From: Metallyticus violacea
Taxonomy: Eukaryota; Arthropoda; Insecta; Mantodea; Metallyticidae
Direction of reading: 5' to 3'
DNA length: 64,000 nt
NCBI GenBank assembly: GCA_030762175.1
Contig: CM060842.1
Span: 61,130,501 to 61,194,500 of the forward strand
Shown: one piece after another, positions 23,851-34,362 of the stretch
Layout: each line of letters begins with the position of its first letter
Position numbering within the stretch: the stretch's first letter is position 1
Position numbers and translations under genes: made by a program
The notes under the pieces: model-generated
The model's input: the letters and a program-made list of their open reading frames with translations, nothing else
The model's database searches: none
What the model was told of the DNA's origin: nothing

Positions 23851-25231
23851 GACTTGATGCTTATAATAATGGATAATTAATCTTGAAATGAACTTTTGCA
23901 CTTTTTTCCATTTCTTTCTCTTTAAAATACCACCCATTTCTTTCACGTTAAGAGTTACGTAGAAAACTAAAGAGTAACGGGAAAACTAATATGAGTCGTA
24001 GTTCACGTAAACATACGATTAAAGGAGTTCAATAATGAGTTATGAGCATAGTAAGTCATAGTAAATAATATTTACATTAAAATAATATTATTACATCATT
24101 ACGTATTATCAACATAACCAAAAATAGCTAAGTTATGTATTTTAAGTTTATGTCTGCCTCACAGAAGAGGGCAGGCATAGAGACCAAGGCTAGCCTACAC
24201 AATAACGAAAATTCAATGAAAGACAACACCCCTCCCCTTTCACCTATCCTTAACTGTGACTTGAAAACTCTGCGCTTGGCAGCCGTTGACCGTATCGGTT
24301 ATCGTTTTTCTACTCAAAGGCAGCTCAATTCGCAATTCGCAATTAACAGATACGAGCCAACACATTAATTTTGGGCAAGTTTAGCCTTGCATTCTTACTC
24401 CTATTTTGTACTATATCGCATCAAGTCATCTTATTGTTAGATGCAACTATTCGAAAAGCGAACTTTACACTTTGCTAAGGTTGCTTTTACGCGCGTCTCC
24501 GTTAGAGGTGAGAGGTAAGCATGTACTCAGAAGTGACTGGTTTCCGTTGCCCACGGAGAGGAACAGCAATAACCGCACCGTTCTTGCAGTTGTAAAAGAT
24601 TTTATGGTTATTGCTTCATCGTATCTTTTCCCTCGGTTATTAGCTTAGCAATAGCACAACTCAAGGAGCAAACGGCTTTTGTTTACGATTCGCACAATTT
24701 AATACACTCCGCTCGCTGAGTAACTGAAGACAGAGATTTCCTTATGTTACAAGTACATCTCCGGAAGTCGTAGCAATTTGCAAACGTTAAAGACATAAAA
24801 CAAGAGGGGGGGGGGCTTTGTGGAACCTCTGCGGGACTTCAATTCCATATTAAAATCCTAAGTGGCTATAAAGAATAAGAAGTTGATACCTGTTTCACAA
24901 AAAACAGCAGCGAGATTTTTGCATATTCCGCAACGTTTCATGAATTAATCATCTATGTGACAGTGTGACCAAATGGGTCTATGCTCTTTCTTTTTACAAA
25001 CTCAAAATTATTTCTTCTGCTTTTTAAAGTTTTATAAAAAAATACGCATTTTACCACTTATAATACTGACATAAAATACATTATATTCTAAGAAAGATGA
25101 ATGAAAAACTGCGTCTGGTATTTCATGTCAAAATTGGCTACAATTGTTTTCAAAAAGATAATATTGTTACACTTAATGACATCATGTACCTTAATATTAA
25201 AAAATCTTCCTTGTGGACATTAATATTAGGG

Positions 25232-25274
<43 letters not shown>

Positions 25275-26118
25275 GAGAGAGGAAACCGTAATTTTCGACA
25301 AACTGAAGCTAAGAAACACTGCGAGTGAATTTTCAAAGTTTTACTTTTTTGTACGAATTTTTCTGATACTTTTACTGTGGTTGCTGTTAAGTTAATACGT
25401 ATACCAAATTTCATTTAAATTGTATGAATACTTTGCAAGCTATAAATAGTTTCATAAATATGATTATGTAAATATGTCGCATAATCAAAATGAATTGGAA
25501 CTTTGAACTACATACAGAAATTGTACAGAAAGATATTTTAAAAAAAATTATGAGTGAACTCTGATAATTTTTTAAATCTATAAGAATTTTTTTAAGTTAA
25601 TAATTTTAATAAAAATATTTCAATGAAATTTAATTGAATTTAGACAAAAACTGTTACGCGTGGGGCATTTTATTTTATAAAAAAAAAGTACGCTGGAAAA
25701 CAATGCGATTTAACTGAACACGCGGATTTCTTTAGGTGACTGTAGAGTCCGAAGGGAGGGAAACTTGCAAATATTGACTCTCTGTGGAGGCCCAAAGGTT
25801 CAAGAAACATTTCGCAGCAACATTTTCCATACCGATTTTGGCCAAAAATTCACTTCCAGTGTCCCTCTAGCATTATTTCTTCAGTTTTTCAATTTCAATA
25901 ACTCAATTAGCGCTAGCATATTTTCCAAATTTCTGAAACAACAGCACTTTTAACAATATAAGCGCCAAAACGCTGGTTTCTCTGATATTAACCCACTGGA
26001 CAAAAGAAATAAAGCAGGCCGCTGCAATCAAAACAAAATCACTGCATATAGTACAACTGAGATAGAAACACGAACAACGATATTTTAGTGCATAATACAG
26101 TTGAAAGTTATTTACATG
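23851..26118. other. No gene; includes a (CA)n microsatellite and a G10 run
   Basis: (CA)n lies at about 25236-25269, followed by (GA)n-like sequence, and a G10 run at 24806-24815. Open frames at 24135-24368 and 24406-24648 carry no recognisable domain. Confidence 0.55.
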
Positions 26119-26275
26119 CATCAAATGTTCAATGTGTGCGCCTTTTGCCACTCTGCAGATATCAATACATTTCTTCCCACATACACCTCAGCATGTCATC
26201 GGTGATGTTTTGAAAGGACGTTCTGAAACGCACTGTCACATCCTGAATAGTCTCAGATAGAGGAGAGAGAGAAAA
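26119..26275 (-). pseudogene. DDE transposase C-terminal relic (GAHIEHL type)
   Basis: On the minus strand, one frame reads ETIQDVTVRFRTSFQNITDD then MLRCMWEEM. After a frameshift it reads DICRVAKGAHIEHL. This resembles the C-terminus of arthropod Tc1/mariner-superfamily transposases of the type often annotated with DUF4817/DDE_3 domains, which end in a WEExEYRxDxCRVTxGAHIEHL-like stretch. The frameshift and the absence of a catalytic core show that it is a relic. The family assignment is from memory of the motif. Confidence 0.6.
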
Positions 26276-26438
26276 AGTTGGTTCTTCATGTAACTTCACA
26301 GCAAAAAATTGCAAGCATCTTATCACCGTCGATCGCTAAGGCTAATGGTCGTTATAAAATTTCCTTACCTCCAATGGAAATGGGGTGTAGCGCCATTTAG
26401 TAATATAAATCATTTCTGTTTTGATTTAACTGTGAATC

Positions 26439-26628
26439 GGTCCTGGTGGTCTAGTGCTAACCTCATTTGTCTCGTAGACCCAAGATCACGGGTGTAGGAT
26501 TATTTTGATGGAGTATTTCGGGCGTAAAATCCTAAGTATGGTTTTCTTCGGAAGGGAAGTACAGCCGCGGTTTGATGTCTTAGATTTATGGTACGAAAAA
26601 GACCCTCAAGCCTGAAAGAAGAGGCCTC
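26439..26628 (+). mobile_element. SINE family S1, 3'-truncated and decayed
   Basis: Begins GGTCCTGGTGGTCTAGTGCT. The B box is broken (GGGTGTAGGATTA in place of GGTTCGAACCC). The body matches from GGGCGTAAAATCCTAAGTAT through GAAAGAAGAGGCCTC, then stops abruptly. The usual GAGATGTTAAAGAGCGTCC tail is missing. Confidence 0.85.
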
Positions 26629-28573
26629 AAAGAGATGCCCGGTGCTTTTTCCTTTATACACTCTACTCTTACCATCTACGAATGGAAATGTCGTTGAGAG
26701 CATCTTTTCCAAGTTCTATGCGGAAGTGGCTCTGGACAATAATAACGGCCCGAAATTGAGAGTATTCGAGAGTACAAAACGTATTCCCTATTGCAAAAGC
26801 TGATACCACGCATCAACCCCATCTTAGCTACTGAATGGCACGTAGCAAAGAACAAAAAGTTTTAAAAAGTTAACTACCTGTGGAACAATATAAGTCGAAT
26901 ACTCCCCTGTATAATTTTAGAGAAATGTACAAATTCTTGTTATATTCAAGCAAACATGCGGGTTATATACTTTTTCAGGATGTTAAACTGAAATATTTCT
27001 GCGATAATTTTAAACATGAAACAAAAGACAAGTAGCACTGGCAGGCCTCATTCTTACCAGTACAACGTTTTCAGACGAATTCGGGATGCTAAAATCTCCT
27101 CGGAAACTACAGACCAAAATATACTTTCTACACACAAGGGTACCTACACAACAAAAACCATTACACTCGACGAAATTCGCTCTGATCTCGATTCCCGTAA
27201 AATTCATCTGCCACATTACCTCCTCTGGGTACCTTCTCAACTGATCCAATGCGCAAGTATCGCTTAATGCACATGACATACTGAACGCTACATTGCTCTA
27301 TTGATAGTTTAACAAATACACTCCTTGTGACACTCCCATCAATTTCTCCTTTGAAACGCCTATACCACTGAAGGCCTCGGCCATGTTTGCTACCTGTATT
27401 TATTGCTCAAGCTGCTCTCGGTCATCGGCTGATGGCTCAGCGCAAGGTGCTGAATGCGGGGCCTCAGTTGCCTATTCCTTCTGTTTACCCCTTAAACTCA
27501 TCTCCTATTCCTCATTTAGCTTTTAAGGGGAAACAATCCAGATCAATCAAACATAAACAATATATGGACAAAGAATGCCAGTGCAGTTGCAAGGAAAATC
27601 TGTGTGACTTTTGTAACTGTTGTGAATGAACGCATAGTTCCAAGTTGGAACATGAAGTGCCATGTGGATGCACCAAAGTGAGGTAAACCAACAGTCAAAC
27701 ATGAAGAGATTCTCCTAGCGGCTGTTGATAGGATGAGAAGCAAACGTGCAAAAGTGTAAGTACAGAAACGACCTCTTTCCACATCCATCACTTTATAGAT
27801 GGACAATTTGGGTCGCTGAGTTTACCGCAGATAAGACGATGCCCGTTTGTCCTTGTCTTGTTTGTAGAATGTTCCGATTCTTTAGCACTCACAGAACCAG
27901 TTCACTAATTCCAAGTTTGGTGGACTGCGTGTATCATGGGCCATGAGCAGTTGGTGGTTGATCAAACAATAAAGCCACTGTTCACTGGAACATGCTCACA
28001 AAGAATTGAATATAAGGGAGCTTTCGCTTGTGAAAGAGTCATTGTCGTTCTATTCCGCAGCAAAATAACCGACGCGAGAGACCATCATCCTGCTTGGCTG
28101 AGAAACATTCATACACCTAACCTCCGAGTTACATAGCGAAGCCTACATGGAAATTCCACTGGATCAAAAGAATTCATGATCTTTCCTTATGTGTTGAAAA
28201 GTCTCTCATTGTCCAGTAAACTACAATATTGGTTGGTTACTTAATAAATCAAGAATTTTCATTTATAATCTAAGAGGTAGCCGAAGCAACTATAGATGTA
28301 ACGTTCCTCTAGCTGCGATTGAAATGACTAAGCTACGAGTGTCATTTTTAAATTCTGTTCATATCATTTTTCTTAAAACTACATCCTTTTCCAGAAATAT
28401 CTTTTTGTAAAATGTTTTCATGTAGTAATCCTACTTTTATCGAATTTCTGAGAGAGAACTGTGAAACGTGTATTCTTGATGAAAAAATAGACCCCAAATT
28501 GCTTATGAATCATGCTGACGGTAATTTTTTTTTTTTTAACTTACGGTATATTTATTTCATTTCTGTTCATACC
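26629..28573. other. No gene seen
   Basis: Several open frames of 60-90 codons overlap on both strands (for example 27010-27279 and 27387-27629). None shows a recognised domain, and none lines up with another under a plausible splice pattern. Confidence 0.45.
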
Positions 28574-28712
28574 GCCGGTATAGGCGAGGTCATTATGGTG
28601 CGGACTCTGAGCGGGAGGTCTGGGGTTCGATTCCCCACCTGGACCGTCCTCCCTGTGACGTGGGGGGGGGGGTTCCAGGTTTTCCTCAGTCCTCATAAAT
28701 TTCAAATGCCGG
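28574..28712 (+). mobile_element. SINE family S2, 3'-truncated
   Basis: tRNA-like head (AGGCGAGGTCATTATGGTGC, then GGGGTTCGATTCCCCACCTGG) and the body up to AGGTTTTCCTCAGTCCTCAT and AATGCCGG, then the match ends. A G11 run (28662-28672) has expanded inside the body. Confidence 0.82.
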
Positions 28713-28871
28713 AATTAAACACTATGTTCATGATGAAATGTCGGAATTGTGTCAAGTTCACTGTAACTTTTTTTTTTAATATGCCACTACATATACGATA
28801 GAATTTACCTTCATAACTGTCCAGAAAATCATAATTAAATTTATTTTTGGGATTGCATAGACAGCAAAGTG

Positions 28872-28925
<54 letters not shown>

Positions 28926-29394
28926 TCCTAATATTTGAGGAAATGGAGGAAAAAGGTAAGACAAACTGTTAGTCTCAACTCAGGGAAAAAAAAAAATATC
29001 CTGCTACAAATTTTGTGAAACACAGAGCTCCTATTTCCATAGCTGCTTTTGAATTTCGAGAATGTTATAAAAATCTTAATTTTTAGTTTTACTACATTAA
29101 AATGCTAATTTGTAAAATGTGCTTATTTTCTGTGGCTAAACGTGTGGAATTCGGAAGATGCGCTTTCAGCTGTCGTTCACGATATCTTACTATAGCGGAG
29201 ACATGCCTAAAAGAATTTAATCCTAATAGCATAAAAATATCTTCAATAATCTATATTCCTGTCTTGAACCAAACGTTTCAGAGTAGAACGGAAGTAAAAG
29301 CTGAACAAAACTGTACAAGGAGAATGAGTCTTGCCTGGGGAACCGACAAACTTCTTATGGAATCAAAATCAGAGAAGAAACACTCGAAGTCACG
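28713..29394. other. No gene; includes an (AAT)n microsatellite
   Basis: (AAT)n at about 28872-28925. A 99-codon open frame at 29102-29401 has no recognised domain. Confidence 0.55.
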
Positions 29395-29475
29395 GCCGTG
29401 ACTCAAACAGCCGATCTTCGACTTATGCTCTTATCATCTGAACTACCGTGCCTTATTCGATCAGAACCGTGGACC
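29395..29475 (-). repeat. tRNA-like sequence, possible SINE head
   Basis: On the minus strand, GGCACGGTAGTTCAGATGAT carries an A-box-like TAGTTCAGATGA, followed about 40 nt later by a weak B-box-like GTTTGAGTCAC. The arms are degenerate, so this is a tRNA-derived relic at best. Confidence 0.35.
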
Positions 29476-31217
29476 TTGCTCATGCATGCTCTGTGGACTT
29501 CTAAGATTACCTCGTTGTAGAAATTTTGTCCGACTTTGAGTACTTGTAGCCCAGGTTTCATCACATATAAAATGTGATTTGTGTGTTGGGTTCGAATCAC
29601 ACCACAGATCTTCTGCTTGCCGTGTCGATGCCCTTACGCACGGGTATTATATAAACTTTTTAGTTCGTCCGTTGTGCTTTTGTTGTCTGTAATATGACGG
29701 CTGTGTGTCAAGCAGACCTCATTCCAATAGGTTCCGCCAAGATCTAGAACAGGTCTTAGGTTTAAGGCATAACATTTACATTTATGTAGTCGTGAATACC
29801 TACAACAATTAAATTGAATTGCTTATGAGCGCTGACTGGATGATGTTCAAGAGGGCAACTCTGCATCAACTACTGCTGCCGAGAGTCGTGAGGAAGATGA
29901 CATTTGCAAAAACCAGAAAACTCTTCGTCAAAAAGTCTCAAGCAGGCCGTCATTGCTGTTCAGAACTAATCTCCTAAATGCTAATTAGTAAATTAGCCAC
30001 GCCTCTTTAGGACAAAGCCGCACTTTACTAGTAACACAAGTATATGCACACACTGTTTCTCCTTTCACAATTATACAGAAGACTTCGCTACATTCAGAGC
30101 ACGTAGTGCACCCAACGCACCGGAAGTGCTGGCCGTTGTTTGCTTACGAGTTTGAAGAGTTTACGTTTCACACGGCTTCCTACCGGATATTACGCCATGT
30201 GCTGCTTGCAAAGAACGCATGACGGAAAATTACATCAGATATTAACTTTCATTGAAATAACAATCAAATACGGGAATCGCAACATGAAACTCAGTTACGC
30301 AATGGTTCAGTCATGTATTTTCTGCAAATACAGACATGGTCTCCATACAGATTCTCTGTAATAGAGTTTCAATACTGTCATAGTAGTGGCGTAACGGAAA
30401 CAATTAATGCAAAGGTGAGTACTGGTCTCGTAACGCCTGGAATAATCAGGAACTATTTTACTGAAATAGCGAAAAAGTTACAATCGAAACGCTTATCTCT
30501 GTTTATATTTAGTTTCCCGCGAGTGTGGTAACCCCGACATACCTTCAAGCTCTACGTTCATTTAATTTGTCTAACACTTTACAAATTTGTTTACCAAATG
30601 CGTTCCACAGAGCCATCACCTGCAATTACTAGTTTTATTCTACTGTTCTATTTCAAGATTGTCCACCATCCTGGCTCAGTCAATAAATGTTTGTTTCCCA
30701 GCCAATGGAATTTCCAATTAGAATACAATGACCAGGTAACAATTTTCACAAAGTTTCCTTGACGTGAGAGGGAAAATAAAATGAAATAAAATAAACTACA
30801 ATATCCTTTTTTTATTAGATCAGAGACACTAAAAAGTTTCCAGACTTTTCCAGATTTCAGTAAATTTTACAATAAAGCGAAATGTGTAGTAGCCTACAGT
30901 TAATTCAACATAACTATTCGTGTAGACTCAACAAGGTGGGCTGAAAGGAACACTTGTACCGGTAATTCATTGGCACACAATGCAGACTGTGCACTGATTT
31001 ATTACAATTAAACTAGAAACAGTCTTGGGAGATTTACACAGGCTCAGGGGATGTGTTCGTTTTTCATAACTCATTTTATTTTAATTTTAATCGAGCAAGA
31101 CAAAGTATCTTCCAGTTGTTTGAGGCCAGTACTCTGTTTCACGAAGCTCATGTTCTAGTAAAACTAGTCAGTCTTCATTCCAGCATTACTCGTTTATTTT
31201 ACAAGTATGTGTTTCCA
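29476..31217. other. No gene seen
   Basis: Intergenic sequence with short unremarkable open frames. No paired repeat ends were recognised. Confidence 0.5.
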
Positions 31218-31616
31218 GAACTTATGAGCGTAAACTGCTAGTTACTAGTGTAATAGACTGATATTATCAGCGTGCGAGTTCGTTTTATCAATGTGTTCTT
31301 TTTCTTTTTGTAATATTGCTATCGCATACTGTTAGCTAATGGAGTTCTATCCTTGAATATCGAATGGTGAATTTAACACTAGTGTACATATTTTAGGTTA
31401 AGTATTGATTCTATCAATTAAGCTCTACGCATTTTAATTAAAAGCTCATTAATGGTAAATTATGCAAAATATGGTCTCAAATCCACTGCGCATTCCCTTA
31501 CTTCTTGAATTATCTATTTTTACCTGAAAAAAATGCCATAGAAGCTGAGATACTTACACCATTATTTGTAGATAATAATATGAATGGCGAACATGAATGT
31601 AAAATAAAAGCGTCGT

Positions 31617-31787
31617 TGTAGCTTTGTTGATGTTTGGCCAAAATGTGTCCCTCACATATGCATAATCTTTCTCCGATGTAATTAACCCCAACGCTTTGAC
31701 AGTTTGCGTTATTATTTTCCACATTTCGGCTTTGTCTTTCTTCGTAATTTTGTCCGAAAATTGCTCAAAGAGTATTTTTATACTCAT
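31617..31787 (-). pseudogene. Myb/SANT-like DNA-binding domain remnant (copy A)
   Basis: On the minus strand a 57-residue stretch begins MSIKILFEQF and contains SDKITKKDKAEMWKIITQTV, then SEKDYAYVRDTFWPNI. The pattern (an aromatic/basic helix with KDKxEMWxxI, then a second helix with a conserved Trp) resembles insect Myb/SANT-like domains that accompany some DNA transposons. The other copy of the repeat, at 53290-53468, has a decayed version of the same segment, including SEKDYTYVR. Downstream sequence is not convincingly coding, so this may be one exon or a degraded gene. Confidence 0.45.
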
Positions 31788-31875
31788 TAAGTAAAGGTAG
31801 CACTGTTACTTTTTTTTAATACTAGAGATTGACTTCCATGTGGTAAATATAATGCTACATTTCTTGGCATGAACA

Positions 31876-31877
31876 TA
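31876..31877. repeat. TA target-site duplication, left side of intact mariner
   Basis: The TA immediately outside the left inverted repeat is matched by TA at 33206-33207. This is the dinucleotide duplicated by mariner insertion. Confidence 0.9.
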
Positions 31878-31907
31878 CGAGGTACGTCCAGAAAGTAAGT
31901 TCCGTTT
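31878..31907 (+). repeat. Mariner terminal inverted repeat, 3' side of transposase
   Basis: 30 bp starting CGAGGTACGTCCAGAAAGTA. It matches the reverse complement of 33176-33205 at 29 of 30 positions. It is a probable transposase binding site. Confidence 0.95.
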
Positions 31908-31976
31908 AGTAATAAAATTAAATTGTGTACAGATACAGAAAAAGTATTTATTGCACAAAATTCTACAACTCTTAAA

Positions 31977-33044
31977 CTACTTTTCCACATAACTGCCGAA
32001 ATTTTGCAGGCATTTGTCATAGCGTGGCACAAGTTTTTGTATACCTTCTTCATAGAAGTTTGCCGCCTGTGTCTTCAACCAGTTGCAAACATTTTCTTTC
32101 AGCTCTTCGTCATTGTTGAAGTGTTGACCGCCAAGGAAAGACTTGAGATGTAAGAACAGATGAAAGTCGCTAGGAGCGAGGTCAGGGCTGTACGGAGGAT
32201 GGTCAAACACGTCCCAGCCAAATCCCTGTAGGAGGTTTTTCGTCACATTTGCAGTGTGTGGTCGTGCGTTGTCGTGAAGAAAAACAACACCTTTTGACAG
32301 CCATCCTCGGCGCTTATTCTGTATTGCGCGGCGCAATTTCCTAAGTGTCTCGCAATAAACATCTGCTTTGATTGTTTGACTACGCGGTAAGAAATCAATG
32401 AGTAAGATGCCTTTCCAGTCCCAGAACACTGTGCACATCATTTTTCGAGGTGTCAAGATTTGTTTCGACTTAACCTTTGCTGGGAATGAAGGGTGCCTCC
32501 ATTCCATTGATTGCCGCTTACTTTCAGGGGTGTCGTAAGAAACCCAAGTTTCATCTCCTGTGACTATCTGTGTCAGAAATTCTTCGCCGCCTTCATCACA
32601 ACGGGTCAAAAACTGAAATGTACTACCCATCCGTTTTGTTTTGTGTTGCTCAGTAAGCATCTTTGGTACCCAACGTGAGCAAAGTTTACGAAATTTCAGT
32701 TTTTCGGTAACAATTTCATGAATTAGTGATCGTGAGATTTGGGGAACTTCCATAGCGAGAGCACTAATTGTAAACGTGCGGTTTTCCTGGATCTTGTCAT
32801 CAATCGCGTGAACCAGTTCTTCTGTAACCAAAGATGGACGCCCACTTCGTTCTTCATCGTGCACTTCACTAAGTCCTTTATTGAACTGTCGGACCCATCT
32901 TCTCACCATTGAATCACTCATCGCATTTTGTCCGTAAACTTCGCAAATTTGCCGATAAATTTCAATTGGTTTCACTTTCCTAGCATTCAGAAAACGAATC
33001 ACAGATCTGATTTCACAAGCGGGATTTTCAATCAACACCGACAT
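31977..33044 (-). CDS. Mariner transposase (D,D34D), full length
   Basis: Cut-and-paste DNA transposase that binds the element's terminal repeats and inserts it at TA in nuclear DNA. From the Met of MSVLIENPACEI it is 355 residues, the usual mariner size; an upstream in-frame Met would add six. Residue numbers count from MSVL. The N-terminal third has two helix-turn-helix-like regions (about 10-120, including VRRWVRQF and RSGRPSLVTEE), then the linker motif WVPKML (about 125-130). The catalytic triad is visible: Asp164 in TGDETW, Asp258 in HDNARPH and Asp293 in YSPDLAPSDFHLF, with 34 residues between the last two. No stop or frameshift is seen. The closeness of its terminal repeats suggests recent activity; whether it is expressed cannot be told. 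Confidence 0.96.
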   Translation of the reverse strand: MSVLIENPACEIRSVIRFLNARKVKPIEIYRQICEVYGQNAMSDSMVRRWVRQFNKGLSEVHDEERSGRPSLVTEELVHAIDDKIQENRTFTISALAMEVPQISRSLIHEIVTEKLKFRKLCSRWVPKMLTEQHKTKRMGSTFQFLTRCDEGGEEFLTQIVTGDETWVSYDTPESKRQSMEWRHPSFPAKVKSKQILTPRKMMCTVFWDWKGILLIDFLPRSQTIKADVYCETLRKLRRAIQNKRRGWLSKGVVFLHDNARPHTANVTKNLLQGFGWDVFDHPPYSPDLAPSDFHLFLHLKSFLGGQHFNNDEELKENVCNWLKTQAANFYEEGIQKLVPRYDKCLQNFGSYVEK

Positions 33045-33175
33045 TGTAAACAAGCACAACAAAGCGTACGTGGCTGACAGCTATCTCAAAATGGCGCACG
33101 TTTCTTCTCCTTGATACAGAGCGTCTACCGCGCTGTGCGGAACTGCGATCGCAGCGCTGCAGCGGAGATAAATTG

Positions 33176-33205
33176 AAACGGAACTTACTTTCTGGACATA
33201 CCTCG
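33176..33205 (-). repeat. Mariner terminal inverted repeat, 5' side of transposase
   Basis: Partner of 31878-31907, with one mismatch at the eighth base from the outer end. The presumed 5' leader of the transposase lies between this repeat and 33044. Confidence 0.95.
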
Positions 33206-33473
33206 TATAATTAAAAATACATGCCGCATAAACAAAATCGCATCAACAAACAGTTCATTAATAAATATTCCCTAAACACCCTTCCCGACGCTCGGATACA
33301 AGTCGCTACATTAGTTTTGACTAGTGACTAATGAAAAATTTAGGATTCTACCATTGTGGAATAAATGTTCGTAAAACAGATTTTATTAGAATTGCTGCAA
33401 TTACGTCTGGTAAATAGTAACTAGTAAAGTAGTAGACTAATTGTTTCGAGAAACATGGCTCAGGTTAAGTCTA

Positions 33474-33777
33474 ATAAAAGCTCAAAGAAGTTAGTATAAA
33501 CTTTTTTTTTTTTTTCTAATTGAAATTTTGATTCCAGGACTGTGAAAAATTCATTTCAACTTTGTCAGGAAAAAATTGCAGCTTATGAGCCACTGTCGTC
33601 CTCTCGAAGGACACAGACGACAAAGATCATATGAATTGTGCTTCAAAAATTGCGCCATACTTTTTGGGGGGAGGGGGAACTACAAATAATTTTGCTTTGC
33701 TAGTGAGCTGCGACATTGTTTAGCTCCTTTTTAGTTACTATAAAAGAATTCGCCATCCTTGTCTACTTAAAACAGTC
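33474..33777. other. No gene seen
   Basis: Short AT-rich spacer with a T13 run. Confidence 0.6.
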
Positions 33778-34068
33778 GGTCCTGGTGGTGTAGCGGTAAC
33801 TATGCTTGCCTTCTAAACCCAAGGTCGCGGGTTCAAATCCGGCCAGGATCGATGGATTATTTTCGGGCGTAAAAATCCAAATTATGGCTTTCTTCGGAAG
33901 GGAAGTAATGCCGTGGGTCCCGTTTCGTAGATTTACAGCACGATAAAAAAACCTCAAGCCTGAAAGAAGAGGCCTCTAAGCAAAACTTATCGGCCGTTTT
34001 ACGCCCTGAATGGAATGGGATGCTGATGATCTGAGATGTTAAATTGCGTCCTAAATAAATCAAATCAA
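33778..34068 (+). mobile_element. SINE family S1, full length
   Basis: Head GGTCCTGGTGGTGTAGCGGT, B box GGGTTCAAATCCGG, CCAGGATCGATGG, body GGGCGTAAAAATCCAAATTA, CTTTCTTCGGAAGGGAAGT and GAAAGAAGAGGCCTCTAAGC, with a tail ending CTAAATAAATCAAATCAA. Confidence 0.92.
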
Positions 34069-34120
34069 CAACAAATCTACTACTCAAAAACACGCAGAAC
34101 TTCACTCAATCATCTGAACC

Positions 34121-34362
34121 GCCAAGGGATGACCGAGGTCGTTACGTAACGGACTCGTGAGTTTCGATTCTCGCCAGGTCCATTCTTTCTGACTGTTTTT
34201 TTTCCCCTCCGTCCTCATAAATGGCAAATGCCGAGGATGTATCCTAAACTTAGGCCTTGAAGCTTCCTTAAGAGAGAGAGAGAGACAAGGCCCCAATTCA
34301 TTTCATGCACCATTAGTATCCACCGCCTATGGTGCCTCAGTAGTGGAAACGGGCATTAAAAA
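34121..34362 (+). mobile_element. SINE family S2, near full length
   Basis: Head GGGATGACCGAGGTCGTTAC, a B-box-like GTTTCGATTCTCGCCAGGTCC, and the body with CCGTCCTCATAAATGGCAAA, CTAAACTTAGGCCTTG, an added (GA)n stretch near 34268, and the 3' consensus CACCGCCTATGGTGCCTCAG. It lies 52 bp after an S1 copy in the same orientation. Confidence 0.85.

Larger units (their letters stand above)
31878..33205 (-). mobile_element. Complete mariner transposon, apparently intact
   Basis: A 1328-bp element with 30-bp terminal inverted repeats (31878-31907 and 33176-33205). The arms begin CGAGGTA(C/T)GTCCAGAAAGTA and differ at one base. TA flanks both sides. A single uninterrupted transposase gene lies on the minus strand. 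The surrounding repeat continues on both sides, and its paralogue at about 52927-53813 has no insertion at the corresponding point (about 53551-53562). Intact ends and an open frame suggest a fairly recent insertion into an old repeat. Confidence 0.96.
31218..33473. mobile_element. Dispersed repeat copy A (split by an intact mariner)
   Basis: About 925 bp, counted without the mariner at 31878-33205, is clearly homologous to copy B (about 52927-53813) through GATATTATCAG, CGAATGGTGAATTTA, TACCATAGAAGCTGA-like, CTTACACCATTATTTGTA and GCATAAACAAAATCGCATCA. An inverted CTAGTTACTA lies near each end (31238-31247 and, on the opposite strand, 33415-33424), so this may be a DNA transposon. Homology to copy B runs slightly past these motifs, so the true ends are uncertain. 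Confidence 0.75.

Noticed and set aside
28412..28801. 129-codon open frame
   Set aside because: It runs through an S2 SINE in the middle, so it is not a gene.
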